From positions 620,001 through 684,000 of the forward strand of contig JABYQQ010000014.1 of NCBI GenBank assembly GCA_022605405.1: DNA of 64,000 nt, in the 5' to 3' direction. The stretch is from Earliella scabrosa (taxonomy: Eukaryota > Basidiomycota > Agaricomycetes > Polyporales > Polyporaceae). The position numbers and the translations under genes are program-made. Below are positions 32,601 through 43,844 of this stretch, piece after piece; position 1 is the first letter of the stretch, and every line of letters begins with the position of its first letter. The notes below the pieces were generated by a model. That model was not told the origin of the DNA, searched no databases, and was given only the letters and a program-made list of their open reading frames with translations.

Positions 32601-34413
32601 GCTTGTGTGAGTGCTCCTGTCGAGTCGATCATCGTTCACCTCGTCTCACCCCCGGTCGGATAGGTCATGATGGGTTCTGTCGTCACTCGCGGCGGCACCA
32701 CTAAAACCGCACAGGCAGCTCTCGGCGAACTTCGCGGCGCGTACGAGCTCTTCACGGCTGCGGCGAAGCACGGCGGCCGTGCACGCAAGTTCCTGGTATG
32801 TCCCCATGTTCGTTCTATTCAGTTACACGAAGATCTGATCGCAATGTCTCATCCAGCCTGTGATCACGAAGCTTCTCGAGAAGGCGCAGGCAGCCTACTT
32901 CCAGGGCCTGCAGCCCATGCGACGCGACATATTTACCCCAAGGACAGCGGAGAACGAGCACGACGAGCTCTCGATCTTCAGCGGCCGCACCCCACGCACC
33001 GTCGCGACCAAGTCGAACCGGCCGCAGCGCATCTCCCCGAGCATGTCGTCCACGTCCTTCACCCCGTCGGAGCACTCGAGCCCCAGCTCGCAGAACGGCT
33101 CGGACGGCAATGCGCGCAACTCACAGTCACCCGCGGCGGAGGCGTTCCCTGGTCTCGACTCGGTGCACCGCACGGCGGTGCACCCAGGGCTTGTCGCGGA
33201 GCTCAAGTCGTTCGAGGGACAGCTCGATGCGCAGATCAGCCACTCGAGCTCGTATTATGGGCAGGTCGCCAATGGGCAAGGCCAGCAGGCGTACTTGGAG
33301 GTGCAGCAGGGTTATGCGGAGCCGCAACAGCAGCAGCAGCATGCGTACGGGGACGCGGCTCAGTCGTATCCCGAGCAGCCACAGGTGTACGCTGAGCCGC
33401 AGCAGCAACAAGAGCAAGTCCACCAGCAGGACCCGCATGCGTCGTGGTATCAAAACAATCACTCTCAGCAGTCTTCGTCCTCCGCGTCGCCCGTGGTCTC
33501 TGATCCTCAGCAGCAATATCAGCGGTATCCTATGCACCATACGGATTCGCATTCGAACGTCCAGCAGCAGCAGCAACAGCACGCGCCCGAAGAAGTGCCG
33601 CAGGCCCCGCATCACTACTCGTACCACCAGCAAGCCCCGCAGCCGCCGCCGCCCCCGGCGCACGCGCACGACATACCCGTGTATGGCGCGGCGTACTCGA
33701 AGGCGCCGCCGGGGACGTCGCTCTACCAGGAGCACCCGTACGCGCACGTCGCGGCGGCGAACGCGTCGACGTCGTCGCTGCACGACTACTCCGGGTACGC
33801 GGCGCACTCGGTGCCCGACCAGCGCTCGGAGCTGTGGACGGTGAACGTGCCCCCGGGCGAGGGCGAGATGGCGTACCAGCAGGAGTACGTGCAGGACGAG
33901 CAGGATCCGTATGCGCACCATGGGCAATATAGACATGCGCAGGGTCTGGGCCATCAGCCGCAGCAGGCCCACGCTCACCCTCAGCATGGACATGTGCACC
34001 CGTCGGGCGTGACGCAGCCCCATCCCCATCCTCATCACCAGCAGCCACTCCAGCCGCAACATACGGGCCAGGGTCGTACGCAGCCTCACCCGATCCAGCC
34101 TCAGCATACGGGACCGCATCCGATCCAGCCGCAGCATACTGGCCACTCGCAGCAGACGATGCACCCCCAGCATACGGGACATATGCCGCCGCCACAGCAT
34201 CCGTACCCACACCCGCAGGCTCAACAGGATCAGTATGCGCAGGCTCACCAGTATGGCTATGGCCAGCCCCAGCAGCAGCACCAGATGCCCCCGCCGCAGC
34301 CACAGCAGCAGCAGCAGCAGCCGACGAACGTTGTGCAGAGCGGGTACAGTTTGCAGGAGACGTGGACGACGTTCTTCCAGCAAGAGCTGCCTGTGCCGCC
34401 TGGGAGGCGCTGA
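29626..34413 (+). CDS. Zn2Cys6 fungal-type transcription factor with Gln/His-rich tail
   Basis: Twelve exons: 29626-29837, 29900-30212, 30266-30277, 31004-31561, 31618-31692, 31751-31760, 31811-31902, 31964-32072, 32130-32345, 32401-32606, 32664-32795, 32857-34413, giving 1163 residues in one frame. Residues about 31-59 form a binuclear zinc cluster (CAECRRLKLKC, then CSSCKRRGCASIC). A linker and coiled-coil follow (DRLHRKIAEMSDRIRQLE). The middle-homology regulatory domain includes LYLEQAPWFFGAVTQRQLYDE, KLAQSAGLHRDCSRF, RRALFWELFITDCWQALATG and LPSFELPFVDTELP. The C-terminal part, from about residue 790, is Gln/His/Pro-rich with repeated QHTG units near 1046-1088, a likely activation or low-complexity domain. 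Exons 3 (12 nt) and 6 (10 nt) are micro-exons required for frame and conserved motifs; intron 3 is 726 nt. It is a nuclear DNA-binding regulator with unknown targets. Confidence 0.85.
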
Positions 34414-34681
34414 TCGCTCGTGTTTCCTCTGTCCTCCTGTCTTCCCGTGTTCGTGCTCTGGTCGTGATCAAGTTCGGTTTCGTCTCTCAGAATGTCGCTA
34501 TCGCCGCATTGTACATTGCTGTCTACCTTCCCCGCATCGTTTTATCTATGCTCTGCTGCCCGTCCCTCCATGCAGTAACCTAGACCATCTCCGTTATTGT
34601 TCATGTCTGACCTCTAGCTTCAGTGCCATGCTTCATCTTAATGCAATGCTATTCTCGAGTCTGAGCACCGTGACTCTATGA

Positions 34682-35649
34682 TCAATCATCCTGCTTGCCC
34701 TTGGACTCCGCCTGCTTCGCGCGCTTTATAGCGAGGTCCTCGATGCGCGCGAGCTCCCTCCGCGCATCCCCGCGGTCCACGAACAAGCCCAGCGCGCGCA
34801 CGACAGGCAGGTCGTTTATAACCTTCGTCCCAACTCGCCTCACGTCCTCGACCCTGTTCAGGCCCACGAGCGCGAGCGCGACGGCCGCGTCCGCAGCGGC
34901 GAACACCCCGAAGAGCATCTGCGGGTCCGCGCGGAGGTGGACAGGGAAGAGGCGGAGGAGGGAGGCGAGGACCTCGTTGACGAGCGCGACGTTCGTCGGA
35001 GCGTGCCGGTACCAGAGGTCGCGCACGAAGCGCGCGCTGCGCTGGTGCCGCGCGCGGCGGGCGCGGGCGAAGGCTAGGTCGGTCGCTGTCGGGGTCGCTT
35101 TGGGCTTGGACTTTGCCTTGGATTTTGCCTTGGATTTTGCCTTGGAGGAGGAGGAGGAGGTGGTGGTGGTGGTGGTGGTGGGGGGAGAGGGCAAGGGGGG
35201 CGAGGAGTCCCACGATGCGGTGCCGTGCGGGGTCATGAGCGTGACTCTGGCTTGGGTGGGCTGGTTGGGAAGTGGGAGGACGAGGATGCAGTAGTCGGGG
35301 GGTAGGAAGATGTTGTACGCGCGGAGGAGCGCGGGCTGGTCTCGGATGATGCGGACGATGTGTGGCAGAGTCGAGAAGTGGTCCGTGCTGTGGCCAGGGG
35401 CAGGTTAGGACAGGTGTGCGTTGGTAGCATATGCGTTGGGGAGAAAACTGACGGGTACATGTAGCACAGCAACATGATGTGCGTTTCGACCTCGGGTCGA
35501 TCTGGGAAGTGCGCGTAGACGAGGTCGCAGAAGTCGGAGATGCATTGGACCTTCTCGTCGTTTGACATTGTTAAGAACGTCTTGATGCCGTTAACCGGGG
35601 TGGCAGGAGGTGCAGATGTAGTACTAGTTGGTTCGGCTGGTGTCGCCAT
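34682..35649 (-). CDS. PAH-like (Sin3-type paired amphipathic helix) domain protein
   Basis: Two exons on the minus strand, 35453-35649 and 34682-35387, giving 300 residues. The ATG at 35649 is chosen over an upstream in-frame ATG (35757) because the residues between look like translated 5' UTR. Residues about 20-105 follow the PAH pattern (helices VQCISDFCDLVYAHF, ETHIMLLCYMYP, STLPHIVRIIRDQPALLRAY, then NIFLPPDYCI; compare the Sin3 ending FNTFLPPGY). A low-complexity stretch of Thr, Ser and repeated Lys-Ser/Lys-Ala follows, encoded by GGT/GAG-type simple repeats. The C-terminus is helical (FVRDLWYRHA; RLFPVHLRADPQMLFGVF). Such proteins probably bind repressor partners; the role here is inferred. 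Confidence 0.65.
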
Positions 35650-35874
35650 GTTGGTGTGTTTCAGAACGTGAGATGAACTATAGAAGATCAAAGAAGTGCA
35701 CGGAGAGAGGAAGAAAGGGGCGTCGCGTTTATAGGGATCGCTTCGTGGGTGAGCCACCCGGTCAAAGCGCCTCCCATTGCTTGGCTGGCGGGGTTGGAAC
35801 GGTTTGGCGTGGGAATGGACGAAGCGTACAAGGGGACTTCAAGCTACGAACAAGGCCTTGTTCAGCAGGCGATC

Positions 35875-36189
35875 CTAGGTCATCTGCGCATCGTACAACA
35901 CTTCAGCCACACGAAGAGGGTGATTCCAGCTGCGAGTAGTAGAATTGCAACGAGTTGAACATTGACCGCGGATGTCTCGTGTTCGATCTGGAGCGATCGC
36001 ATTAGAGCACTGAGGACGAAAAACGCACGAAGCCGCACTGACCACGGAGGTAAAAGGAGATAGGACCGGTATGGTGAAGTGTACAGATCCAGGCCGGCGC
36101 GATGCTGGCGTAGCAACCGCAGGCGGAACGTAACGGATCAGAAGGAAAGCTACAAGACCTATCAACATGGCCAGCACTATGAGGACCAT
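35875..36189 (-). other. Possible small membrane protein, structure unresolved
   Basis: The minus-strand ORF starts with a strong transmembrane segment (VLIVLAMLIGLVAFLLI), and an overlapping frame ends with another (VQLVAILLLAAGITLFVW) before a stop near 35880. An intron near 36040-36090 might join them, but I could not keep the phase with good splice sites. Real or decayed; family unknown. Confidence 0.3.
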
Positions 36190-36789
36190 CCACTACACCT
36201 CTATCAATACGAGTGCTCAACAAGAGCGCAGCAACATGAGTGTACGCACCATCATACGTGTGACATGTGCGTATTCCCGGGCATATCTGTCGTTGAGTTC
36301 TGTTATCTCACGCTGAAATCATTTCAGCCATGACACCATGTGCCAGAGATATGATCTTTACCGAGCGACGGTCTTCATGGGAAGTGTATACAGCAGTAAG
36401 CTCTCTCTTGTGGCCTTCGCGCGCCGAGAGAAGGAGTTCTGCTCTAGCGGCGCGCAACGTCCAGTAGTGTTCCAAAGTTGAGATGGGGTGCAATGCGGTT
36501 TGAAATGATTGATGAAAGTAATCATAGATCATAGGGTAGGTCTGCGATGTTTTCGACACTATCCCTAGCCCTGGTGGTCGAACTTGAGAAGGCCGAGTGT
36601 CGCCATTCGCAGATGAAGGCCGACTCAGCCATGTCGTAGTCGGGTTTGACCTACTTTGGCGTAACGTGCTGGGGGGCGGCACCAAAGGAGACGGCTCGTT
36701 CAGTAAACCTCGAGCAAGCCTCATTGTCCGGCTCTCCACTATGGCACCCAGGATGGTTCAGTTCAACTTCAGTCAGCCAAAGCAAAATC
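36190..36789. other. Intergenic region before the AAA duplication
   Basis: No gene recognised in 600 bases. ORFs lack family signals. Confidence 0.5.
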
Positions 36790-37836
36790 AAGTCATACGA
36801 GTACCGCACCTGGACGAGGTTTACGCAGCTTGTTCATGGGAGGTTGCCACTGAGTAAATACAGGGTTCTGTCGCGGTGAGTTGTCCATACTGGCATGCCA
36901 GCCTGTGCTGAAGGTTCAACGTTCAACTGGGAGGAGCCTGACCCAGGCCTAGGGCGTTACGTGTCCGACGTGACTGGTGACTGTGATGTCACAGGTATTC
37001 AGCGTGACCGGCGGCGCTTGCGACTCGACTTGAACCTGAAGCAAGAAGCGACCCCTGACTCTGAGTACTGAGTATTCACGGCCAAGCCATGCTCGAATAC
37101 GAATGTATTATGTGAGTAGTCTTGTGAAACACACCGTTGCAACCGTTACAACCTCAACTTACCACGATTCCAGCTTGCTACTATTATGACTCGAGTCCGA
37201 GCACCGTGACGCGACGGCCCACGTTCTGAAGAACATCGCAATTCAGGTCCTTTGCACCGATACCCCATCCTCCGATGCATCGGAGCACGCACTGACCGCT
37301 TCACACGTGCCAGCCTCATTTCAAGGACTTCCGCATTGCCAGATGCCTATTACAGCGATCCTAGGGTTCCTTTCATACAGGAGTCCGAGTCACAGACCAT
37401 CTTTGTGCGTCTTGCAAGTCGCATGAGCAGCCTACTACAATGTAGGTCATGCGGGTCCAACGCAAGCTATTGAGGTAGCAGAGAGGGTTCGAGTCAGCTC
37501 CATCGAAGAGAAGTATATGTATCTACTCTGCAGGAGTGACACGAGAATCGAAGGCGATGCGAGTCGCGACCACCTGTCCCGACTTGTTCATATCAATATG
37601 GCACTGCACTATCCGCTGTCCTGGTCAGACATCGTAAGTGCTCGTCTGTGTCTGAGTCGCATATGGCCAGTGTCACTCAAAATTTGCTTCTCGCGACCAC
37701 GAGGACGGTGGATAAACTGTACTAGGGCGCCAGGCGGTGCACCACATGGATGCCGCGCGCACGAGCGCTATACTGTGGCCGGCTACTCCTGTGCGTCGTG
37801 CGACCCAGACACGGCAAATCAAACCGACGCAAGCCG

Positions 37837-37844
37837 TATAAAGG
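37837..37844 (+). promoter_or_regulatory. TATA box of AAA copy A
   Basis: TATAAAGG in the context AAGCCGTATAAAGGAC, 67 bases before the ATG. The same box is at 52997-53004 before copy B. Confidence 0.6.
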
Positions 37845-37903
37845 ACCAGGAGATCAGGTGTGCTCTGGGGTCCAACTCTACCTTCCAGAGCTCTAGTCCC
37901 GTC

Positions 37904-40248
37904 ATGTCGTCGACCACGAGAGTCAAGCGCGTCGATCATTATTGGAACGCTGAGGACCAGGCGTGGAAGCACAAGGACACCACTTCGGATGTCCCAGCCG
38001 AACTTGTGCAGCCTGTCGGGAGCGGCGCTAGTTCCGACGACTGGGAGGAGTTCTGCTTCGTCGTCGTGCGTGGGCTGCCCGATCCCTGGGCCGCGGCGCA
38101 AGAGCAGACCATCAGCTTCAAGATTGTCGTGAAGAGTCCGCACCTCCTGAATGTGTGTCGCGGCATCATAGGACAGGTCCCAGGGCTTTCCTGGAACTCG
38201 CAACCGGTCGAAGTGAGTGCGCTATGGCATCACTCCGACTCATTCTCACTAACAGCCACACTCTGCCAGCTTGATCCTCAGCTCCTCATCTCGTTCTTCC
38301 CACAGCTGGAGAAGCATGCAGAGAAGCTCCAAAACGCTGCCCGCAACGACGATGAGGAGCAGATGCTCAGCGCGCTGTCGACTCTGATCGACTGGCTCCG
38401 AGCCAACTATCGCATGACTCTCGCGAATATCGCCAACCTTACAGCACATGGCGAGATCACATTTGACCTGCTATATGGCGTTCTTATCCCACACACCATC
38501 ATCGTCACTCGAGACAACGCCACGGGGGAGCCGCGGTTCCTCCGCCTGCTGTCCGCTTCCCGCGATGACAAGCAGTACATCCTCACCTGCGAGGGCGTTG
38601 AGGCTGCGGACCCGATGAAAGACGCAGAGATGCGCAGAAACTCGAAAGACGACATCGATCACAGCTCTGATGACGACGATGACGACGACGATCAAACAGC
38701 TTCCGCTCGCCCAGTCGGCCGTGCGTTCGGGACGTACATCACGACGATATACATGAGGATATTTGGCGGCACACAGAAGATCAACAGGCTCAGCACGTAC
38801 CCGATCTCGTACCACCCTGACCCAGAGGGGCTCAAGGCTACCCTCATCAAGCGCGGGCGCAAGTGGGCATCGCTGAATGGCGTGTACCACGTGTACTACC
38901 GCGGGCTGGCTGGGAGAGATGGTGGTGAAACGTACATTCAGTACAACGTGAGTCATTCCTGTTCCGCTGTCCAATATGACCTCAATTGCGCACCGTAGGT
39001 CAATTCTCGCATCATGGTCGACAGGGGTACGATTCAGCTACTCTCTACAGTGCCCCATTTGCTTAACGACTAATCATATGATCCTCTAGGAAACTTCATC
39101 CGGCTGCAACCCGACTACGCGGTCCCCAAACCCAGCGCGGACGACTCGATAGTACAGCTCCCCCCCCGATCATGGTATGCTCTCTCGCATGTCTGTTTGG
39201 CGCGGTTCGTGGACTCACTCACGCTTGTAAGGAACTGTCTGGACCCACGCTAAGGAAAAGGAGCCGTTCGGTCTAACAGACGAGCAGTTGCTCCTCGCGT
39301 CACCAATAGTGTATGGCTTCTCCCTCTCGGACAAGTTCTGGCGTACGTCGTCTCCTGTCGCTCTGCCTCCTTGTCACTCTGACTCATATGCTGACTCCCT
39401 GACAGTCGAGTTCAACGTGCAGCACATCACGCCCATCATCTGGAACCCGGAGACGTTCGAAGGTCTCGTGCTGCCCGCAGATCGCAAGACGCTTCTCCGT
39501 TCCCTCATCGAGGCGCATGATTCCGACTCAGGCTTCGACGACTTCGTGCGCGGCAAGGGTCAGGGCCTCGTCATCAACCTCTTCGGTCCTCCTGGTGTGG
39601 GCAAGACGCTCTCCGCCGAGGCTACGAGCGAGCACATCCGACGGCCGCTGTATGTCGTGGGCAGCGGGGATATCGGAATCAGGCCGTCAAACCTGGATAA
39701 TGCCTTGGAGAGGATATTTGACGTCGCGACGTGCTGGAACGCCATTGTGCTCATAGACGAGGTCGGACTCTTGCGTTCCATCCGCAATTTACGCTGATAG
39801 TCCCCGGTGTCTGCAGGCGGACGTCTTCCTCGAGCAGCGCTCGCTCCACGACCTCGAGCGCAACGCGATGGTCGCCATATTCCTCCGTCACGTCGAGTAC
39901 TACCGGGGCATCCTCTTCCTCACTACGAACCGTATCAGCACCTTTGACGAGGCCTTCCTCTCGCGCATCCATGTCGCGCTGCACTTCAACGAGCTCACCG
40001 TGCCCACGAAGATGCATATCTGGCGTGCGTTCATCAAGAAGGCGGGCATCGGCGAGGGTGAGCTTTCCGACGAGCTCGTCGAGAAGCTCGCCCAGAGGGA
40101 CGTGAACGGGAGGCAGATCAAAAACACGTGCAGGACGGCCACGTCTCTGGCGAAGAGTCGTGGGCAGAAGCTGCAGTACGAGCACTTGGAGGAGGCGCTG
40201 AACGCGATGGAGGAGTTCATTGTAGAATTTGCCTCTATGAAGGCCTAG
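37904..40248 (+). pseudogene. AAA-type ATPase, copy A, frameshifted
   Basis: Exons by comparison with copy B: 37904-38947, 38999-39026, 39090-39174, 39232-39342, 39406-39761, 39817-40248. Exon 3 is 85 nt instead of 84 because a run of eight C (39160-39167) replaces CCCCTCC of copy B. The frame is then lost and a stop follows early in exon 4. All domains past that point are still recognisable in the right frames: GPPGVGKT (Walker A), AIVLIDE-ADVFLEQRS (Walker B, split by an intron), FLTTNR (sensor 1), FLSRIHVALHF and NGRQIKNTCRTA (lid). The N-terminal half is intact. Either a young pseudogene or a homopolymer sequencing error. Confidence 0.7.
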
Positions 40249-40534
40249 AGCTGCGTGTCTTGGTCTTTGCTGTTACTGTGACTTCAGGAATAGATGTCAA
40301 TCCACGATCCATGGACTACACCGACTTTCGTGCGCCGCAAGGCTAGGACGCCAAGGGCACCGGCGAGTCCGGGCCGGTGTCCTGAGCGGTCGAACTGACC
40401 CGCTTTGTCCCTTTTCGCTACCGACTGACGGTCCAACTTTCTCCTGAACCAACAGCCACGCGATGTATACCGTAGAGATGGACGAAACACGCCCTGCCTC
40501 TGAGCGTGCACCAGTAAAAAATCTCCTGAACCAG
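40249..40534. other. 3' flank of AAA copy A
   Basis: Shares blocks with 55467-55700 (for example the CTTTGTCCCTTTTCG / CTTCGTCCCTTTTCG segment), showing that the duplication includes the gene's 3' flank. No gene. Confidence 0.5.
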
Positions 40535-41612
40535 CATCTAGTAGTACCGCACCTGCCAGGCCGCATTTTCGCAGCTTACGGTTCATGCGCCATTGCGAGG
40601 TTGCCACGGGATAGAAACAAGATCCTGCTGTCGCGGTGACTCGGAGTTGTCCATAGTCATACTGGCTGCCAGCATGTGCTGTTCAAGGTCAACCGAGTGC
40701 AAGTGCGGGCATCAGACCCTGCGTTACTTACGTGGTGACTGTGATGTCACGGACATCCTGCGGCTGCCAGCACTGGCGGCTCTATCCAACTTGACCGATG
40801 ACTGTGACTCGAACTTGGCAACACCTCAACGCCATTCTGTTTCAACGGCGAAGCCACACCGCACTTGCTATGATTGACTAGGACTCTATCATGTGAGTTG
40901 TCTCGTGAACACTGGCAGCGTTCACCGATAGAACTTCAACCTCGCTCACGGGCCACGATCTTAGCTTGCTATTCCCGACGGCACAATTTCTGAAGAATAT
41001 CGCAATTCGTGTCCCCTGCACCGGTGCAACAACCTCCGATGCATCGGAACACGCGTTGACTGCTTCCCATCTATCAGCCCCGTTAGAAGGTACTGAACTG
41101 CCTGTGAGCGTCTTGCCTATTCCAGTGATCCTAGGGTTCCTCTTATACACGACTCGCCCTCTCCAGGCAGACACCAGGGCTATCCAAACCCATGTACATA
41201 TTGACGCGTGGGTTGCAAGACGCAAGATCAGCCTGCTGTAGAGTAATCCTTGCGGCTCCTACGTAAGTTAACTCATATCGAGACAGTAGAAAGGGGGTTC
41301 GAGTCAACTCTGTTGTATTGTAGGACATGCTGCGCAAGGGTGACACGCTCTGATGGAATTGGAGGCGATGGGAGTCGAGACAACCTGCGCTGACTTGTAC
41401 ATATGGCGCTATCCACTTTCCCGGAGCCCCAAGAATACAACCCCGTAAGTGCTCGTCTTTGTCTTCGCGTACCAGTGTCACTCAAGGTTTGCTTCTCTCG
41501 GCCACAAGCAAGGTGGGTAGCTGCAGTAGGGCGCCAGGCAGTGTATTCGGTACCGCCACACGGATCCCGCGCGCACAAGCACTATATACGCCGCGCATAC
41601 TCTATGCGAGGG
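40535..41612. repeat. Upstream part of AAA duplication unit B, cut off by the LINE
   Basis: This stretch matches the DNA upstream of copy A (36790-37800). The matching order continues only after the LINE at 52907, so the LINE split unit B. Confidence 0.85.
41598..41612. repeat. Target-site duplication of the LINE, left copy
   Basis: TACTCTATGCGAGGG, identical to 52907-52921 on the other side of the element. One further A could belong to it. Confidence 0.92.
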
Positions 41613-42027
41613 GTGACGCTCCTCTTCCTCATACCACCACCATGTGGTTTTTTCCCACGGTTCGATTTGAGCGGTCGAACTGGGGAATTTGCTTGCACTA
41701 TGAAAAGTTGATCCTTGGGGACACTGAACGGCCTGTGGACGGATGGATGCGCTGCTGAAGAGGGAGCAAGGAGCACAGTGTGGCCAGTGGACGTGGTGTG
41801 AAGCCTCGGTGCCAGGTGCGCGGCGTGGAGAGGTTGACACGGGCCTAGGCCCCATGCGAAACGAGTGGGAGCGCACATGGCTCATTGCCTGTAGTTGGAC
41901 CTCCTGTCCGCATAGACGACCACGTCGTCGATGGCTTAGGCCTGAGCTGCTATGTGGCTCGGAGAGATGAAGTGGAGGTGATGAGTGGCGCCCTATGGGC
42001 GCTCGGAGGGCGTGTGCGCCGGGTGCC

Positions 42028-42043
42028 GGTGAGCCAGGAGATC
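42028..42043. repeat. Target-site duplication of nested LINE fragment, left copy
   Basis: GGTGAGCCAGGAGATC, identical to 42949-42964. Confidence 0.92.
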
Positions 42044-42948
42044 TTTTTTTTTTTTTTTTTTTTTTTTCCCTCATAGTGATTATCCCTGCTTCGAATACAT
42101 GTGAACTTGTACTCCTACGGGACCCGCGGCGTAGGCCAGAGCGGGCGATGTGTACACTAGTGGTCATGACGTGGCGAGAGTGAGCGCATCCAGAGGACGG
42201 CGTTGTTGAGGAGCCAGGCCCGGGCGCCTAGGCATGTGTGGGAGGCGCGTCCGCAAACGTGAACGCTGAGGGGTTGGTCTCGAGAAAGTCAAGAATGAGG
42301 GGGAAGGGATCTAGCTCGCCCAAATAGTCGTCCCAGGTGAGCGAGTATGGGGTGCGTGGATAGAACGTGCACCTGTCGAAGACATGGCGCCGCGTTTGCA
42401 GTTCGGGTCGGTCGCACGTACAGTGCGTGGGTTGCTCGGGGAAGAACCGGAGTCGGTATGCTCCGGTTGGTGCGTGGTCCGTGAGGCAGCGAATCATTCT
42501 CGCGCACAGGGACTTGGAAGAGCCAATGCGCTTGACTGGGTAATTGCCCGTGTGTGTAACAGCACGCAGGGCAGGATGCTGGGGATACCGCCGCCCCCAA
42601 TACTTCGGACCCCGCGCAGCGAGTCTCCAATCCTCGCGCGCGTCGTCCGTGATGGTGAAGCGCCCGTATGTGAGCGAGATGGGGCAAGGGCGAGGGACAG
42701 GGACAGCCGGGTCATCCACTGCCAACCCGACGGCCTCGTCGATGCGTTCATTGAGGTCGACGTCCCGATGCGACGGGCAGTAGGAAAAGCACAGCTGCCG
42801 GGCCGGGTCCCCGTCGAGCCACACGCGCACACTGGTGCACGCCTTGAGGGATATGCTCTGGCCGGCATGCAGGTGGGGCTCCAGGATTGTCTTGATGGCT
42901 GACTCCCCGTCCGAGAAGACATGGATGGTGTTGAAGCCGGCGCCGCAG
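42044..42948 (-). mobile_element. Nested 5'-truncated LINE fragment (905 bp, opposite strand)
   Basis: On the minus strand it ends in a 24-nt poly-A (plus-strand T run, 42044-42067) and is flanked by a perfect 16-bp duplication. It encodes only the C-terminal end of a LINE polyprotein: HVFSDGESAIKTIL, CFSYCPSHRDVDLNERIDEAV (late RNase H motifs), RCLTDHAPTGAYRLRFF and the zinc-type motif CTCDRPELQTRRHVFDRC. The residues differ from the matching part of the host LINE, so it is another family. It inserted by target-primed reverse transcription and was cut short at its 5' end. Confidence 0.9.
42228..42948 (-). pseudogene. C-terminal fragment of a LINE ORF2 (RNase H end and zinc motif)
   Basis: Open from the truncation point near 42948 to the stop at 42228-42230. 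No start codon belongs to it. It holds the last RNase H motifs and a cysteine/histidine motif close to the end, then a short 3' UTR and poly-A. It lacks endonuclease and polymerase and cannot be functional alone. Confidence 0.85.
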
Positions 42949-42964
42949 GGTGAGCCAGGAGATC
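42949..42964. repeat. Target-site duplication of nested LINE fragment, right copy
   Basis: Same 16 bases as 42028-42043. Confidence 0.92.
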
Positions 42965-43325
42965 AACGGTGTCAACGGTGCCACGTGGCAACTCAGGCGC
43001 CAGCACAGACTTGGTGCTGAAGGAGGCCTTCAAGCTGTAAGAACTGAAGCCTGGATGTCCCTGGGGATTAGGTGCTGGAAGTGGTATGTGGACTGCTGTA
43101 GCTCACAGTGCAGCATACCTTGTCTATGACTCAGGCAAGATCTGAGTTGGCGTTTTGTGGAGTAAGGTATCTAGTAGGCCTGGTATCTTTATGATGATGA
43201 AGCTGTTATCCTGATGGATTCAAGCTTCAAACTCCGCGACGTTTTAAGAGCTTTTCTATTTTTTAGAATTTTTCTAGCTTTCCTACACCACCATCACCAT
43301 CAACAGGACTGGTAGGAGTGGAGGG

Positions 43326-43844
43326 ATGGCTGGACGTAACCCACTCCCCTGCATCCCCTCATCCTCACTCTCCCCATCCTCCACCTCCTCGCCTTCCCCT
43401 CTGGCCCCTGGGCTATCCCAGCAAGCCACTGGCGGACCTACACTGGTCTATGCTAGATGGACGAACTATGTCGGAGGCGAACCGCAAGGCCCCGACGATT
43501 TCAGACGCAAAGCCCACGCGTATGAAGCTAAAATCCCGCCGACGCAGCCGCTCAGACTGGGAGACAAAGTCAGAATCCTCGCCCTCTCGCCGACGCAATA
43601 CCACGCACCGGAGGAAGAGGAGGAAGCGTACGATGCATACGACGTCCATATTGTGGGCGCTGTCAAGAAGATAGTGGGGGCGAACGGGCGGAGGATCGTC
43701 CTGGAGGTTGAAAATGAGTGTGGGGCGAGCGATGTGTGGGGAGCCTGGCTCAGCGTGCCGTACGCGCCAGGCGTTACTGTGCAGTGTGGACCTGGAGGAG
43801 GGGATGGCACTGGAGGTGGAGGAGGCGCGGAAGAGCGACTTTGA
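43326..43844 (+). CDS. Small ORF in the LINE leader (ORF0-like), function unknown
   Basis: 172 codons from an ATG at 43326 in a good context (GGGATGG) to a stop at 43844. A Ser/Pro-rich start is followed by a segment that could fold as a small beta barrel (LRLGDKVRILALSP; an acidic run; YDVHIVGAVKKIVGANGRRI; VLEVENECGASDVWGAW). No family recognised. It lies between the nested fragment and ORF1. Whether it is translated, or is a captured host fragment, cannot be told. Confidence 0.35.
   Translation: MAGRNPLPCIPSSSLSPSSTSSPSPLAPGLSQQATGGPTLVYARWTNYVGGEPQGPDDFRRKAHAYEAKIPPTQPLRLGDKVRILALSPTQYHAPEEEEEAYDAYDVHIVGAVKKIVGANGRRIVLEVENECGASDVWGAWLSVPYAPGVTVQCGPGGGDGTGGGGGAEERL

Larger units (their letters stand above)
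36790..40534. repeat. Tandem duplication of a AAA ATPase locus, unit A
   Basis: Unit A contains about 1.1 kb of upstream DNA and AAA copy A. It aligns with 40535-41612 plus 52907-55700. Shared upstream marks include GAGTTGTCCATA (36881 and 40645 areas) and CTCCGATGCATCGGA (37271 and 41034 areas). Ends are approximate. Confidence 0.85.

Noticed and set aside
33127..34383. Antisense ORF of 418 codons opposite the Gln/His-rich tail
   Set aside because: It is very Leu/Arg-rich because it reads the complement of CAG/CAC codons; no start context or domain. A shadow of the regulator gene.
37196..37213. A 15-base match (GAGCACCGTGACGCG) to an isocitrate dehydrogenase exon
   Set aside because: No similarity on either side; treated as chance.
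37904..40248. BCS1-type mitochondrial AAA chaperone
   Set aside because: No transmembrane helix or BCS1 N-terminal domain is visible; the Asp-rich N-terminal region and the NGRQIKN lid fit another fungal AAA group.
42044..42067. T run as a terminator or promoter element
   Set aside because: It is the poly-A of the antisense nested LINE, shown by the flanking 16-bp duplication and the coding direction.
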